DNA from: Arcicella rigui
GTDB taxonomy: Bacteria > Bacteroidota > Bacteroidia > Cytophagales > Spirosomataceae
Length of the DNA stretch: 64,000 nucleotides
Assembly: GCF_034929435.1 (NCBI RefSeq)
Contig: NZ_JAYFUM010000003.1
Location: 124,001 to 188,000, forward strand
Direction of reading: 5' to 3'
The translations under genes were made by a program, and so were the position numbers. Under the pieces are notes generated by a model. It made no database searches. It saw nothing but the letters and a program-made list of their open reading frames with translations, and was not told the origin of the DNA. Below, one piece after another: positions 26,994 to 35,440 of the stretch; the first letter of the stretch is position 1; the number at the start of each line of letters is the position of its first letter.

Positions 26994-27404
26994 TTAGTCG
27001 ATATAACTAATTCCTAAAGTTTCTAAATCTTCTTGTGCCAATTCGGATGGTTCAATATATATATTCAGGATTTTGGTATTGTCGTTTCTTTTCCATTCTT
27101 CGGCTGCGTCATCGAGTACAGTCAGAATAATTTCTCTTATTTCATCATTTTCTTCTGCCAAAAAATTATCATAATTTTTAAAAATAATTTTTATATCATT
27201 TTCATCAAGCCAGTCGAGGTCGTTGATTAATTCATCAAATGAATCCAAATTATGTCCGAAGTACTCTGGGAAACGAATACTTTCAGCAATCTTCTCAAAA
27301 AATTGTTCAGTAGTTTGTGTAAGTTCGCCATCAATCAGGGCTACTAACGTTTTTTGTGTAGGTTTAAATGTTGAAGTATCTTTTAAAAGAATATAATTTG
27401 CCAT
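26994..27404 (-). CDS. Barstar-family RNase inhibitor
   Basis: A 136-residue acidic cytoplasmic protein of the barstar family. The core IDGELTQTTEQFFEKIAESIRFPEYFGHNLDSFDELINDLDWL carries the expected Tyr-Phe-Gly-x-Asn-x-Asp-Ser motif and the acidic helix that plugs the RNase active site. It starts four bases after the barnase-like gene, so toxin and inhibitor are made from one transcript, with the enzyme first. It should protect the cytoplasm until the RNase is exported. Confidence 0.93.
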   Translation of the reverse strand: MANYILLKDTSTFKPTQKTLVALIDGELTQTTEQFFEKIAESIRFPEYFGHNLDSFDELINDLDWLDENDIKIIFKNYDNFLAEENDEIREIILTVLDDAAEEWKRNDNTKILNIYIEPSELAQEDLETLGISYID

Positions 27405-27408
27405 TGCT

Positions 27409-27831
27409 TTATTTGATTTCGACGAAAGATTGATAGTGATTTTGTGTATAATAAGCTTTTTTGTCTGAGCTGGTTACTAATCTTTCTGCTCCTCTGTTTT
27501 TACCTTGAATTTTTGGGTTGGTATCCCACTCTTTGTAATAGATTTTCATTCCTCTGGCGTCTTTTTTTGGAAGAATGCCTTCATAATTGCCAAATTTTCG
27601 CCCACCAACATATCCTTGGGGCGGGGCGTCGTTTTCTCTTACATACTGTAAAACCATCAAAACATTTTTAGGAATGTTTTTACTACTAACGACTGGAATA
27701 GCAGGAGATTGTTGAAAATTTCTGTCAGCTTTTTGAAAAGCATTTACAGAAAATACTATTAAGAAAGTAGAAAGACAAATAAGACTTCCACAAAATAGAG
27801 ATTTGATAGTATTGAGCAAAGAAGTACGCAT
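27409..27831 (-). CDS. Secreted barnase-like ribonuclease
   Basis: A 140-residue protein with an N-terminal hydrophobic signal or anchor at about 10-31, then a guanyl-specific RNase (barnase/N1 family) domain at 55-140. By comparison with barnase the catalytic residues are Glu101 (YKEWD), Arg113 and Arg117 (NRGAERLV), and His132 (QNHYQSF); all are present. The frame of FGNYEGILPKK matches the barnase FSNREGKLPGK loop. Its barstar partner follows at four bases. Likely roles are nucleic-acid scavenging or antagonism. A box TAGTTTTG lies at 27849-27856. Confidence 0.93.
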   Translation of the reverse strand: MRTSLLNTIKSLFCGSLICLSTFLIVFSVNAFQKADRNFQQSPAIPVVSSKNIPKNVLMVLQYVRENDAPPQGYVGGRKFGNYEGILPKKDARGMKIYYKEWDTNPKIQGKNRGAERLVTSSDKKAYYTQNHYQSFVEIK

Positions 27832-28164
27832 AATAAATAGATTTTTAACAAAACTACGAAAGAAGTTCTGACTTATGGATGCCGTTGAGAGAATAAAATA
27901 AAAAACAATTTCTTGGGAAACGTAACAATAAATTCACTAAAATCTCATTTTTAGATTACTTAGGAAAGTTATTATTTTTTGCTTTAAAAATGTTCTTCAT
28001 AAAGCTCCTATACTGATACCTTTCAAATTTGCAAAACCATTAAAATTTCACGAAATTTGTATAAAATGGCATTTAAAGGGTACTTTTCGTAGTATCTGAT
28101 GATGAATTTTTCAAATTAAATCAGCATCGAGGTACTTTAGTCCCTTCAACCAAATCTTATCTAT
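27832..28164. other. Divergent intergenic region, barnase operon and gyrA
   Basis: 333 bases without a gene. It holds a minus-strand TAGTTTTG box (27849-27856) for the barnase gene. Toward gyrA there are several near-matches to the -7 consensus ending in TTTC rather than TTTG (TACCTTTC near 28016, TACTTTTC near 28080), but no exact one. Confidence 0.55.
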
Positions 28165-30699
28165 ATGTCGGAACAACATAGTAACATTATTTCAATTAAC
28201 ATTGAGGACGAAATGCGAGGAGCATACATTGATTATTCAATGTCAGTTATCGTATCTCGTGCCTTACCAGATGTCCGTGATGGATTAAAACCTGTTCACC
28301 GCCGAGTACTTTTTGGAATGGATGAATTAGGGGTAAATTACAACAAAGCCTATAAAAAATCAGCCCGTATTGTTGGAGAAGTGATGGGGAAATTTCACCC
28401 ACATGGTGATGCCTCAGTTTATGATACGATGGTAAGAATGGCACAAGAGTGGTCATTGAGGTATCCATTAGTGGATGGGCAAGGTAACTTTGGTTCGGTT
28501 GATGGCGACTCTCCAGCAGCAATGCGTTATACAGAGGCTCGTTTAAAACGTATTGCCGAAGAACTCTTAGGCGACTTAAACAAAGATACTGTTGATTTCC
28601 AGAACAATTTTGACGATTCTCTTCAAGAACCAACAGTTCTTCCTTCTAAAATTCCCAACCTTTTATTGAATGGTACTTCGGGTATTGCTGTGGGTATGGC
28701 TACCAATATGGCACCACACAATTTATCAGAAGTAGTTGATGGTATTATTGCCTTTATCGACGACAGAGATATAACTGTTGAAGGTTTGATGCAATACATC
28801 AAAGCACCAGATTTCCCTACTGGCGGTACTATTTATGGTATTTCGGGTATCAAAAATGCTTTCGCTACTGGTCGTGGGAGAATCGTAGTGCGTGGAAATG
28901 CTAATTTTGAAACAACTAAAACAGGTAAAGAACAAATCGTTGTTTCTGAAATTCCATACATGGTCAATAAAGCATCATTGATTAAACAATGTGCTGATTT
29001 GGTAAATGAGAAAAAAATTGAAGGTATTTCAGAAATTAGAGATGAATCTGACCGTGATGGTATGCGTATCGTTTTCGATTTGAAAAGAGATGCAGTACCA
29101 AATGTGGTTTTGAATAACCTTTATAAGCAAACGGCTTTACAGTCTTCATTCTCTGTAAATAATGTTTGTTTAGTAAAAGGTCGTCCTTACACGCTTACCC
29201 TGAAGGATTTGATTCATTATTTCGTTGAACACAGAAACGAAGTAGTGGTACGTCGTACTCAGTATGATTTACGTGAAGCTCAAAAAAGAGCTCATATTTT
29301 AGAAGGCTTCATTATTGCATTAGATAATTTAGATGCAGTTATTAAACTTATCCGTGAATCACGTGACCCACATACGGCTCAAATAGGTTTGATGGAGCAA
29401 TTTAATCTTTCTGAAATTCAGTCAAAAGCAATTCTTGAAATGCGTCTTCAACGCCTTACTGGTATGGAGCGTGATAAAATTATTGCTGAATATGAAGAGA
29501 TTAAACGTTTGATGGATGATTTACAAGATATTTTGAACAGACCAGAACGTCAGTTACAAATTATCAAAGATGAATTAAAAGAAATCAAAGAACGTTATGG
29601 CGATGCTCGTCGTACTCAAATCAACATGACAGATGATGAATTCTCGATTGAAGATATGATTGCCGATGAGGAAATGTTAATAACAGTTTCTAATCAAGGA
29701 TACATCAAGCGTACTCCAATTAGCGAATACAAAGCTCAAGGAAGGGGAGGAGTAGGTTCTCGTGCAGTTGCTACAAAAGATAGCGACTATACAGAACACC
29801 TATTTACTGCAACCATGCACAACTGGTTGTTATTCTTTACTGAAAGTGGAAAATGTTTCTGGTTAAGAGTTTATGCTGTACCAGAAGGACAAAAAACAGC
29901 TAAGGGAAGACCAATTCAAAACTTGATGAACATTGAGAGCGGGGATTCAATCCGTGCCGTAATTAATGTGAAGTCACTTACAGACCCAGACTATATCAAC
30001 AATAACTTTATTGTGATGTGTACTGAGGATGGAACTATCAAGAAGACAACTTTAGAGGCTTACTCTCGTCCACGCCAGAATGGTATTATTGCCATTACTA
30101 TTCGTGAAAATGATAGATTATTGGATGTTGCTTTGACAAATGGTAATAATCATATTATTATTGCGACAAATACTGGACGTTCGGTTCGTTTTGAAGAATC
30201 ACGTGTTCGCCCGATGGGTCGTTCTGCAGCAGGGGTGAAGGGTATTTGGCTTGACGAAACCCTTACTTCTGAAAAGGCAATCGGTATGGTTTGTATCGAA
30301 AACCCTGAAACACAACAATTATTAGTAGTTTCAGAAAAAGGTTTTGGTAAACGCTCAGATGTTGAAGATTATCGCTTGACCAACCGTGGCGGAAAAGGAG
30401 TGAAGACACTTAACTTAACCGAGAAAACAGGTAACTTGGTGGCAATCAAAGAAGTAACAGACAGTAATGACTTAATGATTATTACTAAATCTGGTATTTT
30501 AATTAGAATTGCCGTTGCCGATTTACGTGTAATGGGAAGAAATACACAAGGAGTAAAATTAATTCGTTTGAAAAACGAATCTGATGAAATTTCTTCGGTA
30601 ACTAAAATTGTAAAAGACCCAGAAGAAGAAGCAGTAACAGTTACTCCGATTGAAGATATGACTTCAACTTCAGGTGAAGAAATTCCAACACAAGAATAA
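28165..30699 (+). CDS. gyrA: DNA gyrase subunit A
   Basis: GyrA is the breakage-rejoining subunit of the type II topoisomerase that adds negative supercoils. The 844 residues show the winged-helix domain with catalytic Tyr122 (AAMRYTEARL), the tower and coiled coil, and a C-terminal beta-pinwheel with the GyrA box (QGRGGVG near 530). In the quinolone-resistance region the sequence is HPHGDASVYD, so residue 83 is Ala where E. coli has Ser; residue 87 is Asp. It is monocistronic, ending in a hairpin at 30723-30751. Confidence 0.97.
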   Translation: MSEQHSNIISINIEDEMRGAYIDYSMSVIVSRALPDVRDGLKPVHRRVLFGMDELGVNYNKAYKKSARIVGEVMGKFHPHGDASVYDTMVRMAQEWSLRYPLVDGQGNFGSVDGDSPAAMRYTEARLKRIAEELLGDLNKDTVDFQNNFDDSLQEPTVLPSKIPNLLLNGTSGIAVGMATNMAPHNLSEVVDGIIAFIDDRDITVEGLMQYIKAPDFPTGGTIYGISGIKNAFATGRGRIVVRGNANFETTKTGKEQIVVSEIPYMVNKASLIKQCADLVNEKKIEGISEIRDESDRDGMRIVFDLKRDAVPNVVLNNLYKQTALQSSFSVNNVCLVKGRPYTLTLKDLIHYFVEHRNEVVVRRTQYDLREAQKRAHILEGFIIALDNLDAVIKLIRESRDPHTAQIGLMEQFNLSEIQSKAILEMRLQRLTGMERDKIIAEYEEIKRLMDDLQDILNRPERQLQIIKDELKEIKERYGDARRTQINMTDDEFSIEDMIADEEMLITVSNQGYIKRTPISEYKAQGRGGVGSRAVATKDSDYTEHLFTATMHNWLLFFTESGKCFWLRVYAVPEGQKTAKGRPIQNLMNIESGDSIRAVINVKSLTDPDYINNNFIVMCTEDGTIKKTTLEAYSRPRQNGIIAITIRENDRLLDVALTNGNNHIIIATNTGRSVRFEESRVRPMGRSAAGVKGIWLDETLTSEKAIGMVCIENPETQQLLVVSEKGFGKRSDVEDYRLTNRGGKGVKTLNLTEKTGNLVAIKEVTDSNDLMIITKSGILIRIAVADLRVMGRNTQGVKLIRLKNESDEISSVTKIVKDPEEEAVTVTPIEDMTSTSGEEIPTQE

Positions 30700-30722
30700 T
30701 ACAAATTAAATATAGTGTTTTT

Positions 30723-30757
30723 GTAGAATCGTATCGCTGATGCGGTTCTACTTTCTT
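30723..30757 (+). terminator. Terminator after gyrA
   Basis: Arms 30723-30735 and 30739-30751 pair over 13 bp with two G-U pairs, followed by a pyrimidine tract. Confidence 0.65.
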
Positions 30758-30794
30758 TCAATTAAATAAATCGTAACCATTCCCAATCAAAACA

Positions 30795-32273
30795 ATGAAA
30801 AAAATCACACTTGCTCTTTTTGCAATACTGATGACAGCAGGAGCAGCGAACGCCCAGCAAATGGACAAATTGATGATAGAGGCAAATCGCAAAACGATTT
30901 CCGAAGCCGTTAAGAAAGCCGATGCAGCAGTTCTTAAAAAAGACTCTATTAAAGCAAAAACTTGGTTAGTTCGTGGAGAAGCTTACTTAGATCTTGCTAA
31001 TTCTCAGGATTCTGTATTGACAAAAACTGAACCTTTAGCTGCCTATAAAGCGGTTGAATTCTTCAAAAAAGCGATTGCTCTTGATGCAAAAGATGGGGGA
31101 GTGGCTTCTTTGGCAAAAAAATACCTTTTATTAACAGTAGGTAAAGACGGAAAACCAGAACAAGAAGGACAAAAAACTTTTAGTGCTTTCATGAACGCTG
31201 GTATTGTGAAGTATCAAGCTAAAGATTTCTCTGGTGCTGTGAAAGATTTGAAAATGGCTTCTGAAATTAGTCCAAAAGATACTACGGCTGCCATGTACAC
31301 AGGCGTAATTGGTCAATTGGCTAAAGATGATGCTTCGGCAAAATTAGGTTTTGAAAAATTCATTGATTTAGGTGGTAAAGACCCTGCGATTGTGTATGCA
31401 CTTGCTCAGATTTACAGAGCTGAAAACAACGAAGAAAAAGCATTGGCTACTATCGAGAAAGGTATTGCATTACATCCAAACAACAAAGATTTGAAATCAG
31501 AAAAAATCAATATGTTGTTGGCTTTCAAAAAAGTAGATTTAGCGATTAAAGAATTAGAAACAGCCATTGCTAAAGGAACAAGTAGCCCACAAGAAATCTT
31601 GAACTTAGGTATTTTATATGAAAACAAAGCTCAAGAATTTGCTCCAGAAATCCGTTCTTTGAAAGAGTCGATTACAGATAACAGTGTTGACCTTATCAAT
31701 AAAAAGATTCAAGCACAAAAAGATAAAGTAGCTGCTTTCGACGAAGAAATCAAACGTTTGTCTGATAAAATCAAGAAAGACCCTAAAACTGCAACGGCTT
31801 CAAAAAAATCATTAGCACAAGTAAAAGCTTCACAAGATGAACAAAAAGCTGAATTAGCTAAATTGAACGAAGAAGCAGCGAAACAAGCATCAAACGGTGT
31901 AAATGTAGAAGACTTAAAGAAAAAGTTAGCAGAAGCAGAAGCAAAACAAAAAGCAGCAAAAGCATCAGCATTAGGATATTATGTTAAATCTTTAGAATTA
32001 GATCCTAACAACTACGATGTAAACTTCAACTTAGGAGTAATGAACTTTAACGAGGCTGTTGAAATCAAAAAACAAGTTGATTCAATGGACATGAATACTT
32101 ATAAGACAGAAGGAAAGAAAGTAGAGGAATTAGCTGAGAAAAAATTCAAAGAAGCTTTACCATATTTCGAGAAAGCTTATTCAATCAAGCAAGAAGATGA
32201 TTTGAAAGCAAGCTTAAGAAGTTTGTATCAAATCTTGAAAATGGAAGATAAATTGAAAGCTTTAGGAGAATAA
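30795..32273 (+). CDS. Secreted tetratricopeptide-repeat protein
   Basis: A 492-residue exported protein with a signal peptide (1-20, ending AANA). TPR-like helical hairpins cover about 40-290, a Lys/Glu/Ala-rich coiled coil lies at about 280-390, and two more TPRs follow (ALGYYVKSLELDPNNYDVNFNLGVMNFNEAV). It is probably periplasmic and works by protein binding. The following strong terminator makes it a single-gene unit. Function is unknown. Confidence 0.88.
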   Translation: MKKITLALFAILMTAGAANAQQMDKLMIEANRKTISEAVKKADAAVLKKDSIKAKTWLVRGEAYLDLANSQDSVLTKTEPLAAYKAVEFFKKAIALDAKDGGVASLAKKYLLLTVGKDGKPEQEGQKTFSAFMNAGIVKYQAKDFSGAVKDLKMASEISPKDTTAAMYTGVIGQLAKDDASAKLGFEKFIDLGGKDPAIVYALAQIYRAENNEEKALATIEKGIALHPNNKDLKSEKINMLLAFKKVDLAIKELETAIAKGTSSPQEILNLGILYENKAQEFAPEIRSLKESITDNSVDLINKKIQAQKDKVAAFDEEIKRLSDKIKKDPKTATASKKSLAQVKASQDEQKAELAKLNEEAAKQASNGVNVEDLKKKLAEAEAKQKAAKASALGYYVKSLELDPNNYDVNFNLGVMNFNEAVEIKKQVDSMDMNTYKTEGKKVEELAEKKFKEALPYFEKAYSIKQEDDLKASLRSLYQILKMEDKLKALGE

Positions 32274-32298
32274 TTAAAATTTTCATAATTCTATATTC

Positions 32299-32334
32299 AA
32301 AAGCCTTGAACGTTTTAGTTCAAGGCTTTTTTTA
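32299..32334 (+). terminator. Terminator after the TPR gene
   Basis: A perfect 13-bp stem (32299-32311 with 32318-32330), 6-nt loop, followed by T residues. Confidence 0.9.
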
Positions 32335-32547
32335 TGCTATTTGATGAGTGTTTTGATATTAAAATGTTTTATTTAACATAATGTAAATTATACAACATTT
32401 ATTTTTTAGATTTACGTGTGTATTTATAGCTATTAATTGATGAATATAGAAGAGATAAGTATCTGAAAAGAAGAACGTTGAATTAATTCATTTTATGAAG
32501 AAATCAATTGTGAAGTCAGTGAGAATTGAATAAAATCAAATGAGTAA

Positions 32548-32599
32548 AGCATCTGAGCGATTATGAGCAAAATAATTCAGCAAAAATTGCCCAGATGCT
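32548..32599 (-). terminator. Hairpin after the MazG-like gene
   Basis: Arms 32548-32562 and 32585-32599 pair at 13 of 15 positions, with one further G-U. A weak terminator candidate. Confidence 0.45.
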
Positions 32600-32606
32600 G
32601 ACATTT

Positions 32607-33077
32607 TTATGAAAGAATGATACTTTTCAAATCCGCTGGTGAGTATCCGATGGATTTCAAAACTTTGTTATCAGAAATTCTATACACTAAATACTTATCA
32701 CCATCTTTCACGATTTGTGCCTCAGTTCCATCTTTAGCTAAATAATGATTTACCGTCGCTTCTGCCTCTTCATAGCTTGCACAGGCTTTCGACATATTAG
32801 AACGATGTACTTCGTTAAAAAGCGATACAAACTTATTACCTAAGCCGAATTCAAGTACTGCACCAGAGAGTACATACTGAATATCACAAAGAGCATCAGC
32901 AATTTCTACAATATCATTGGCTTCAATGGCAGCTTGTAATTCTTTAAGTTCTTCTGCAATTAAGTTCACTCTTAGTTTGCAGCGTTCAGATGATGGAATT
33001 TGTGGGGTTTCAAGTACAGGAGCTTTAAAAGTGTGATGAAACTCAGACACTTGATTGAGCGAGTCGATAGATTGCAT
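32607..33077 (-). CDS. MazG-like / PRA-PH superfamily nucleotide pyrophosphohydrolase
   Basis: The 156 residues carry the all-alpha NTP-pyrophosphatase signature: EELKELQ at about 42-48 and EIADALCDIQYVL at about 58-70, the acidic residues that bind Mg and pyrophosphate. A C-terminal segment with VYRISDNKVLKSIGYSPADL follows. It likely hydrolyses a nucleoside triphosphate or related nucleotide; the substrate is not fixed by the sequence. It is monocistronic, with a TAATTTTG box at 33104-33111 and a leader of about 20 nt. Confidence 0.87.
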   Translation of the reverse strand: MQSIDSLNQVSEFHHTFKAPVLETPQIPSSERCKLRVNLIAEELKELQAAIEANDIVEIADALCDIQYVLSGAVLEFGLGNKFVSLFNEVHRSNMSKACASYEEAEATVNHYLAKDGTEAQIVKDGDKYLVYRISDNKVLKSIGYSPADLKSIILS

Positions 33078-33103
33078 GGTTGATTTTTAAATTAAAGATT
33101 ACA

Positions 33104-33111
33104 CAAAATTA
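33104..33111 (-). promoter_or_regulatory. -7 promoter box of the MazG-like gene (TAATTTTG)
   Basis: Exact TAnnTTTG match on the minus strand, 27 bases before the ATG at 33077. Confidence 0.5.
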
Positions 33112-33540
33112 CATAAAACTATCTATATAAATTGTATTGATTCAGATTGTGAAATTGTTTCACGGATGAAACTTATTTTTATTTACGTAAGTGCCTTATT
33201 TTCAGTAAGTTACATATTCACGTGGAACAGTAGGTTTTAAATGGCTGATTTACAGACACTTGTCTTTAATTAGGAGTGTGGTTTTGTTAATTGCCTATTT
33301 GTATAAACCTATCAGGAGAGAAGAAATTTATGTATGAATAAGCTATGAAAATAGGAGAAAATAGATTGAATAGAGATATATTAATTTAGCGAGCAATTAT
33401 CGCTTCATTGTAATTTTTCCTATTCCCTTTTTTATAAAAAAATTAACACCAAAGTAGATAGTTATTTTTTTCGAAATTTCATTTTTTAAAATGATGAATG
33501 TAGTGAAGGCAAACTATATCCTGTAATCCAATTTTTGAAG

Positions 33541-33620
33541 CGAGTAGGAGTAAAAAAAAACAGAAAATCTCACCCTTTTTTCTTACTCCTATTATTTAGG
33601 AGTGCTTGCTCCTACTCTAC
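33541..33620 (-). repeat. Alternating inverted AGGAGT/ACTCCT words after the XRE gene
   Basis: Copies of GTAGGAGTA and ACTCCTA/AGGAGTG alternate in orientation and can form mutually exclusive stems, one of them with an A-run/T-run arm (near 33551-33592). It is probably a terminator region of the XRE gene built from a repeated word. Confidence 0.5.
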
Positions 33621-33659
33621 TCTCAAAATACTTTCATTAGAATTGTACAATTTAGGACG

Positions 33660-34136
33660 CTAAATAGGCTTACTTTCCATGAAAGTTCCATCGGTATAAA
33701 AGATAACAATTCGTTCAATTTGCTTTCCAGAAGGCAAAGGATTTTGAACAGTCGGACGCTCAATTTTTCGCCTCTGTGGGGGTGCTGGAGAGCTTATAAT
33801 TGGCTGTACTGGACTTTGCTCAGGCTTACTTATTTTAGGCGATTCTGAGGCTTTTTTTTCAATGATAATCTCCTCATTGATGGATTGAGAGGACACCTTC
33901 GAACCACTATTTAGCGTTGAATTTGACTGCTGAATTGGAGTATCAAAGAGTAGCCAATCTCTATCGATGTCTGGAAAAGCCCTTAAAATACGTTGGATAA
34001 TATCTAAGCTGGGCTTATTTCTTCCTGATAAAATATGCGAAATACTACTTCTCTGAATCCCAATAGTGTCTGCAAAATAACTTGGAGAGAGTCCTTTATC
34101 TACAATAATTTGTTCAATTTTTTTATTCAAGTCCAT
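33660..34136 (-). CDS. Small XRE-type helix-turn-helix regulator with Pro-rich linker
   Basis: The 158 residues have an N-terminal HTH_XRE domain (about 1-65: LNKKIEQIIVDKGLSPSYFADTIGIQRSSISHILSGRNKPS) with DWLLFDTP at its end, then a Ser/Pro/Lys-rich linker of about 70 residues, then a short terminal motif, IERIVIFYTDGTFMESKPI. The frame extends to 34187, but the ATG at 34136 follows a good promoter (TACATTTG) and starts right before the HTH. Three ACAAATG motifs upstream may be its own operator. The target genes are unknown. Confidence 0.87.
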   Translation of the reverse strand: MDLNKKIEQIIVDKGLSPSYFADTIGIQRSSISHILSGRNKPSLDIIQRILRAFPDIDRDWLLFDTPIQQSNSTLNSGSKVSSQSINEEIIIEKKASESPKISKPEQSPVQPIISSPAPPQRRKIERPTVQNPLPSGKQIERIVIFYTDGTFMESKPI

Positions 34137-34252
34137 GTTACAAATGTTATTATATACAAATGTAATTATTTGCAGTAATATAATCAATCAAAAAGAGAGT
34201 TTATTTTTGTAAAATAATTTTGATTCTCTAAAAAGAGTTATTTACAAATGTA
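34137..34252 (-). promoter_or_regulatory. Promoter and candidate operators of the XRE gene
   Basis: A minus-strand -7 box TACATTTG (34157-34164) has a TTG 20 bases upstream. The word TTACAAATG or ATACAAATG occurs at 34138-34146, 34154-34162 and 34242-34250; the core TACAAATGTA is a TACA/TGTA inverted pair. An arm pair 34206-34217/34239-34249 encloses part of the region. It fits negative autoregulation, by inference. Confidence 0.5.
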
Positions 34253-34279
34253 TTTTTTGTAAGATTAAATCAAAATGTT

Positions 34280-35155
34280 CTATTTAATCTTGTAAATACC
34301 TTCTGATTTGATTAAAATTTTCTCTTCTCTAAATAATCCCCCTACACCTTTCTTGAAATCCTTTTTTGACATTTGTAAATTGGCGTAAATAACCTCAGAA
34401 TCAGTCTTGTCTGTGTAAGGTAAGAATCCGTTTTCTTCTGTAAGCTTGTTGTAAATTTGCTGTTTAATATTGTCAATTCTGTCAAATCCCTGCTTAACTA
34501 AAGAAATATCTATTTTTCCGTCTTCTCTAACTTTCTTTATGTATCCAATTGTAAACTCTCCAAATTTTACATCTTTAAATATTTCATTCTTGTAAATCAC
34601 TCCTATTTTACAATTGTTTATAAGCACCTTTACTCCTAAGTCTGTATATTCGTATGGAAGAATATCTACTTGTTGGTTATATTCTAATTGTATTTCATCT
34701 TTTGGTAAGAATTTATCAATTTTTGCGGAAGCAACAATTCTCTGAGTTTCTTCATCAACATAGATATAAACTAAATACGAGCGACCTACTCCCATCTTAC
34801 TAAGCTGCTCTCCAAATGGAACGAGCAAATCTTTCATTAAGCCCCAATCCAAAAAGACGCCAAGTTTGCTAACATCTTTTACTTTTAAATAAGCAAATTC
34901 ACCAACAGTTGCAAATGGTTTTAAAGTCGTTGCAATGAGTCTGTCTTCGGAATCACGATAAATAAAGACATCTAAAAATTGTCCTATTTGGGTACCTTCT
35001 GGAATATATACTCTTGGAATCAAAATTTCTTCTCCATCGAAACCATCTAAGTACATCCCAAAATCTAACTCTTTTATTACTTCTAAGCGATTATATTTGC
35101 CCAATTGTAATGGTGCTTGTTCGTTAATCATAGTATTGTTGTATTTAATATTCAT
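34280..35155 (-). CDS. CvfB-like S1 RNA-binding protein
   Basis: A 291-residue protein of the CvfB/YitL type: three consecutive S1-like OB domains (LGKYNRLEVIKELDFGMYLDG at 18-38; GEFAYLKVKDVSKLGVFLDWG around 86-106; a third near 205-235) and a C-terminal winged-helix segment (MSKKDFKKGVGGLFREEKILI). Such proteins bind RNA and affect virulence-factor expression in Staphylococcus; the role here is unknown. The ATG at 35131 (MINEQ) is an alternative start. It lies upstream of the XRE gene with 143 bases between. Confidence 0.88.
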   Translation of the reverse strand: MNIKYNNTMINEQAPLQLGKYNRLEVIKELDFGMYLDGFDGEEILIPRVYIPEGTQIGQFLDVFIYRDSEDRLIATTLKPFATVGEFAYLKVKDVSKLGVFLDWGLMKDLLVPFGEQLSKMGVGRSYLVYIYVDEETQRIVASAKIDKFLPKDEIQLEYNQQVDILPYEYTDLGVKVLINNCKIGVIYKNEIFKDVKFGEFTIGYIKKVREDGKIDISLVKQGFDRIDNIKQQIYNKLTEENGFLPYTDKTDSEVIYANLQMSKKDFKKGVGGLFREEKILIKSEGIYKIK

Positions 35156-35231
35156 TACAAAGTTCTCAATTTAAAATGAGACTCCTTACTCTAAGATTTG
35201 TATAATTTAAAGTATATATACCAAAATATGT

Positions 35232-35271
35232 GTCACGCTAATAGAATGATTGTTCAGTCTATTAGCGTGAC
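35232..35271. repeat. Perfect 14-bp hairpin before the CvfB-like gene
   Basis: Arms 35232-35245 and 35258-35271 (GTCACGCTAATAGA) pair perfectly around a 12-nt loop. It has no flanking T-run on either side, so it is not a standard terminator. It stands between dapD and the S1 gene and could be a leader structure or a protein site. Confidence 0.6.
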
Positions 35272-35384
35272 TTAATAGTTATAACATTTCTATTTCTTTT
35301 TCATTCTGAGCGATGCTAAATCATAATATGAGGTATTGTATTACTCACACTGATAATTGAGCTTAGAGAGCCTATTAACGCAAA

Positions 35385-35413
35385 AAAAGGCCGAGATTAA
35401 TTCTCGGCCTTTT
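35385..35413 (-). terminator. Terminator after dapD
   Basis: A perfect 12-bp GC-rich stem (35385-35396 with 35402-35413), 5-nt loop, with a T-run following on the minus strand. Confidence 0.9.
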
Positions 35414-35440
35414 CACTTTATTTGTTTAATAAAATTTCAA

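Larger units (their letters stand above)
32274..32606. other. Intergenic region between convergent TPR and MazG-like genes
   Basis: 333 bases with two hairpins: one after the TPR gene (32299-32330), one before the end of the MazG-like gene (32548-32599). No gene seen between them. Confidence 0.6.
33078..33659. other. Gene-free region between two minus-strand genes
   Basis: 582 bases. It contains the promoter box for the MazG-like gene (33104-33111). At about 33541-33620 there is a set of alternating words AGGAGT and ACTCCT that can pair in several ways, lying after the XRE gene. The middle part is AT-rich, and I see no gene or known RNA in it. Confidence 0.6.

Noticed and set aside
28247..28633. 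Open frame of 128 codons on the minus strand inside gyrA
   Set aside because: It is antisense to the conserved catalytic region of gyrA, starts and ends without promoter or family match, and follows from the codon pattern of gyrA.
33606..33848. Plus-strand open frame of 80 codons after the XRE gene
   Set aside because: It overlaps the XRE gene antisense over most of its length and has no recognisable domain or promoter.
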